From Acidimicrobiales bacterium (lineage in GTDB: Bacteria; Actinomycetota; Acidimicrobiia; Acidimicrobiales; RAAP-2), in the NCBI GenBank assembly GCA_017883105.1, contig JADGOF010000092.1, positions 1-7,756 on the forward strand: a DNA stretch of 7,756 nucleotides. Direction: 5' to 3'. A model generated the notes under the pieces. It did no database searches. It worked only from the letters and a program-made list of their open reading frames with translations, and was not told where the DNA came from. The position numbers and the translations under genes are program-made. Numbering within the stretch: the first letter of the stretch is position 1; each line of letters opens with the position of its first letter. This document shows positions 6,458 through 7,756 of this stretch, in pieces.

Positions 6458-7038
6458 ACATCGTGGTCAGCAATGTGAAGGGTGGCGTGGGCAAGACGAC
6501 GACCACCGTCTATCTGGCTGCAGCCGCCGTCGAACGGGGATGGGATCCGGTCACCCTGATCGATGCCGATCGCCAGGCGTCCTCGGCTGAGTGGTTCGAG
6601 GCGAGCCCCATCGACGGCGTGGACCTGCTGGAAGCTCCGTCCGAACGGACAGTGGCCCGGGCCATGACCAACCACGACGGACTGGCCGTTGTCGACACCC
6701 CTCCCGGCGACGAACGGATCGTCCGAGCGGCACTCGACCGGGCCGATGCGGTGATCATCCCGACCCGGGCCGGTGGGGTGGAGTATTCGCGGGTGGTGGC
6801 CACCCTGGAGATGATCGGCTCCGATACGCCCTGCGGAGTGGTGGTGTGCGCGGCACGCCTGGGCACGAACGATCTGCACGAGGCCATCGCCTGGTGGACC
6901 GAGTCGAAGGTGCCGATTTGGGGCGTGATCCCCGAGCGGGTGGGCATCGCCGCAGGGCCTGAGGCCAGGCTGTACCGCGACGGTCTCGAGGCCTATGACG
7001 CCGTGCTCAGGAAGGTGCTGCGCAAGCGTTCCGGCTGA
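6454..7038 (+). CDS. Orphan ParA/MinD-family ATPase
   Basis: A 194-residue P-loop ATPase of the ParA/MinD family. These dimerise on ATP, bind DNA or membrane and position plasmids, chromosomes or protein complexes. The deviant Walker A KGGVGKTTT (9-17) has the signature lysine Lys9 and catalytic-site Lys14. LIDADRQAS (35-43) is the Walker A' region and LAVVDTPPG (77-85) the Walker B-like segment with Asp81, followed by ADAVIIPTRAGGVE. There is no N-terminal helix-turn-helix extension, so it belongs with small ParA types (ParF size) rather than large plasmid ParAs, and cannot act as a DNA-binding autorepressor in that way. ATG 6454 is set by the family's short lead before the P-loop; GGGTGG lies 5 bases upstream, and an in-frame GTG at 6445 is possible. 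No parB or other activator gene is adjacent: the next gene converges on it. Its cargo is therefore unknown. Confidence 0.9.
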   Translation: MNIVVSNVKGGVGKTTTTVYLAAAAVERGWDPVTLIDADRQASSAEWFEASPIDGVDLLEAPSERTVARAMTNHDGLAVVDTPPGDERIVRAALDRADAVIIPTRAGGVEYSRVVATLEMIGSDTPCGVVVCAARLGTNDLHEAIAWWTESKVPIWGVIPERVGIAAGPEARLYRDGLEAYDAVLRKVLRKRSG

Positions 7039-7046
7039 GGCTCAGC
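7034..7046. repeat. 13-bp palindrome shared by two convergent stop codons
   Basis: GCTGAG-G-CTCAGC is a perfect inverted repeat with one central base. Its left arm contains the parA TGA (7036-7038) and its right arm contains, on the other strand, the TGA of the DUF2237 gene (7044-7042). The two genes are separated by 3 bases. No T-run follows on either side, so it is at most a weak bidirectional hairpin. Confidence 0.6.
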
Positions 7047-7434
7047 TACCCAGGTCACCGGGGCCAGTGGGCACGTCGACCGCATGCTCTCCGAGGGTGG
7101 CCAGGGGGACGATCTCCAGCACCCGTTCGTGGGTGGATGCCAACACCACAAATGCCGCGGCCCCGTCGTGGTGGGCCCGTAGCCAGTTGACGGCGGTGAC
7201 ACACCAGCGGTCGCCCGGGACCAATCCGGGGAAGCGATGCTGGGGCATCGGCGTGGTGAGATCGTTTCCGATCTTCCGCTGGTGTTCGAGGAACTCGGCG
7301 GTGACCACCGCACAGATGGTGTGGCTTCCCCGGTCCTCCGGACCAGTGGTGCAGCAGCCATCGCGGTAGAAGCCGGTCACCGGATCGGCCCCGCAGGGCT
7401 CGAGATTTCCACCCAACACATTTCGGTCTGCCAT
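7042..7434 (-). CDS. DUF2237 family protein
   Basis: A 130-residue soluble protein matching the conserved DUF2237 pattern throughout; no biochemical function is established for the family that I know of. It begins MADRNVLGGNLEPC and continues PVTGFYRDGCCTTGPED (18-34), HTICAVVTAEFLE (38-50), GNDLTTP (56-62), FPGLVPGDRWC (68-78), and THERVLEIVPL near the C-terminus. Cysteines 14, 27, 28, 41 and 78 sit in conserved blocks, which could mean metal or redox chemistry, but this is speculation. The frame stays open upstream to ATG 7653, yet those extra 73 codons have far weaker G/C third-position bias and lack family similarity, so ATG 7434 is preferred. GATACT six bases before that ATG could be a -10 giving a leaderless message. 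It is convergent with parA. Confidence 0.88.
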   Translation of the reverse strand: MADRNVLGGNLEPCGADPVTGFYRDGCCTTGPEDRGSHTICAVVTAEFLEHQRKIGNDLTTPMPQHRFPGLVPGDRWCVTAVNWLRAHHDGAAAFVVLASTHERVLEIVPLATLGEHAVDVPTGPGDLGS

Positions 7435-7756
7435 CTGTGCAGTATCGCTCACCGCCGACACCGGCTCACCGCAGTGCAACTCCCGCTCGAGTGGCCAGTT
7501 GTAGTTGTCCAGTGTGGTCCTGTCGCCGTCTCCGGGCAGGTGTCTCCATGCGATCAGTGTCAGAATCCCAGGATCTTGGGGAAAGTGCGTTGCCGGTGTC
7601 GATCCGGAGCCGGTGGATTCGTCAATTGAGGGAAGCAGGCGAGAATCGCCCATTCACCTAGATGGCTGATTCCAAGGTGTACCTGCGGTAACGAGATCCG
7701 CGTATGACGCGACGAGGGCGTCCATGATCGGCGTTGCTCAAAGCCGACTCGACCTT
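7435..7756. other. Apparently non-coding right end, with a 9-bp direct repeat
   Basis: No convincing gene is visible in these 322 bases. Codon third-position bias falls in every frame examined. A direct repeat GCTCACCGC occurs at 7447-7455 and 7464-7472, 17 bases apart, just upstream of the DUF2237 start, where an activator or repressor could bind. A minus-strand frame is open from the right edge to a TAG at 7658-7660 (32 codons) and could be the end of a gene entering from the right, but its codon bias is weak. No tRNA or terminator is recognised. Confidence 0.5.

Noticed and set aside
7435..7653. 73-codon N-terminal extension of the DUF2237 protein
   Set aside because: Its third-position G/C content is clearly lower than that of the genes here, and family members start at the MADRNVLGG-like segment.
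7658..7756. C-terminal end of a minus-strand gene entering from the right edge
   Set aside because: The 32-codon frame is open to the edge, but its codon bias is weak and no motif is recognisable; it is too short to support as a feature.
1..7756. CRISPR arrays, tRNAs, insertion sequences, attachment sites or replication origins
   Set aside because: No regularly spaced repeats, tRNA arm motifs, transposase or integrase genes, or DnaA-box clusters were found on either strand; parA alone is not evidence for an origin.

Overview
This is a high-GC window from what is most likely an actinobacterial chromosome, possibly a deep-branching lineage such as Acidimicrobiia; no marker gene here settles the lineage. 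The pointers are strongly G/C-biased third codon positions, several GTG starts, and protein families that are common in actinobacteria: a full-type Lhr helicase, a GAP/Sap-family lipid-export membrane protein and an EchA3-type crotonase. No rRNA, tRNA, CRISPR array, insertion sequence or phage gene is visible.

Layout, left to right. Positions 2796 to 1 (minus strand) hold the N-terminal 932 codons of the ATP-dependent helicase Lhr; its C-terminus lies beyond the left edge. A divergent spacer of about 375 bp follows, holding a perfect 26-bp palindrome. It leads to a plus-strand GAP/Sap-type integral membrane protein (3172-3849), with a possible 30-residue ORF behind it. Next come three minus-strand genes: an EchA3-type enoyl-CoA hydratase/isomerase-family protein (4721-4014), a short PadR-family regulator (5335-4967) with a good promoter and an operator-like dyad, and a two-hotdog TesB-like acyl-CoA thioesterase (6292-5430). 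The thioesterase reading frame is broken by one base near 5738. It ends in an intrinsic terminator that contains its own stop codon. Divergent from it is an orphan ParA/MinD-type ATPase (6454-7038), preceded by a 17-residue leader ORF that overlaps its start as ATGA. It converges on a DUF2237 gene (7434-7042), and the two stop codons share a 13-bp palindrome. The last 320 bp look non-coding.

How the genes may work together: the GAP/Sap-type protein, the crotonase and the thioesterase all belong to families that handle acyl-CoA or lipids, and the PadR regulator sits between two of them. A loosely linked lipid-metabolism neighbourhood is therefore possible, but this is inference. Lhr (DNA repair), ParA and DUF2237 look like unrelated housekeeping or accessory genes. 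I see no clear undescribed multi-gene system. The points most worth a second look are the broken thioesterase, the 26-bp palindrome, and the parA leader overlap with no parB nearby.
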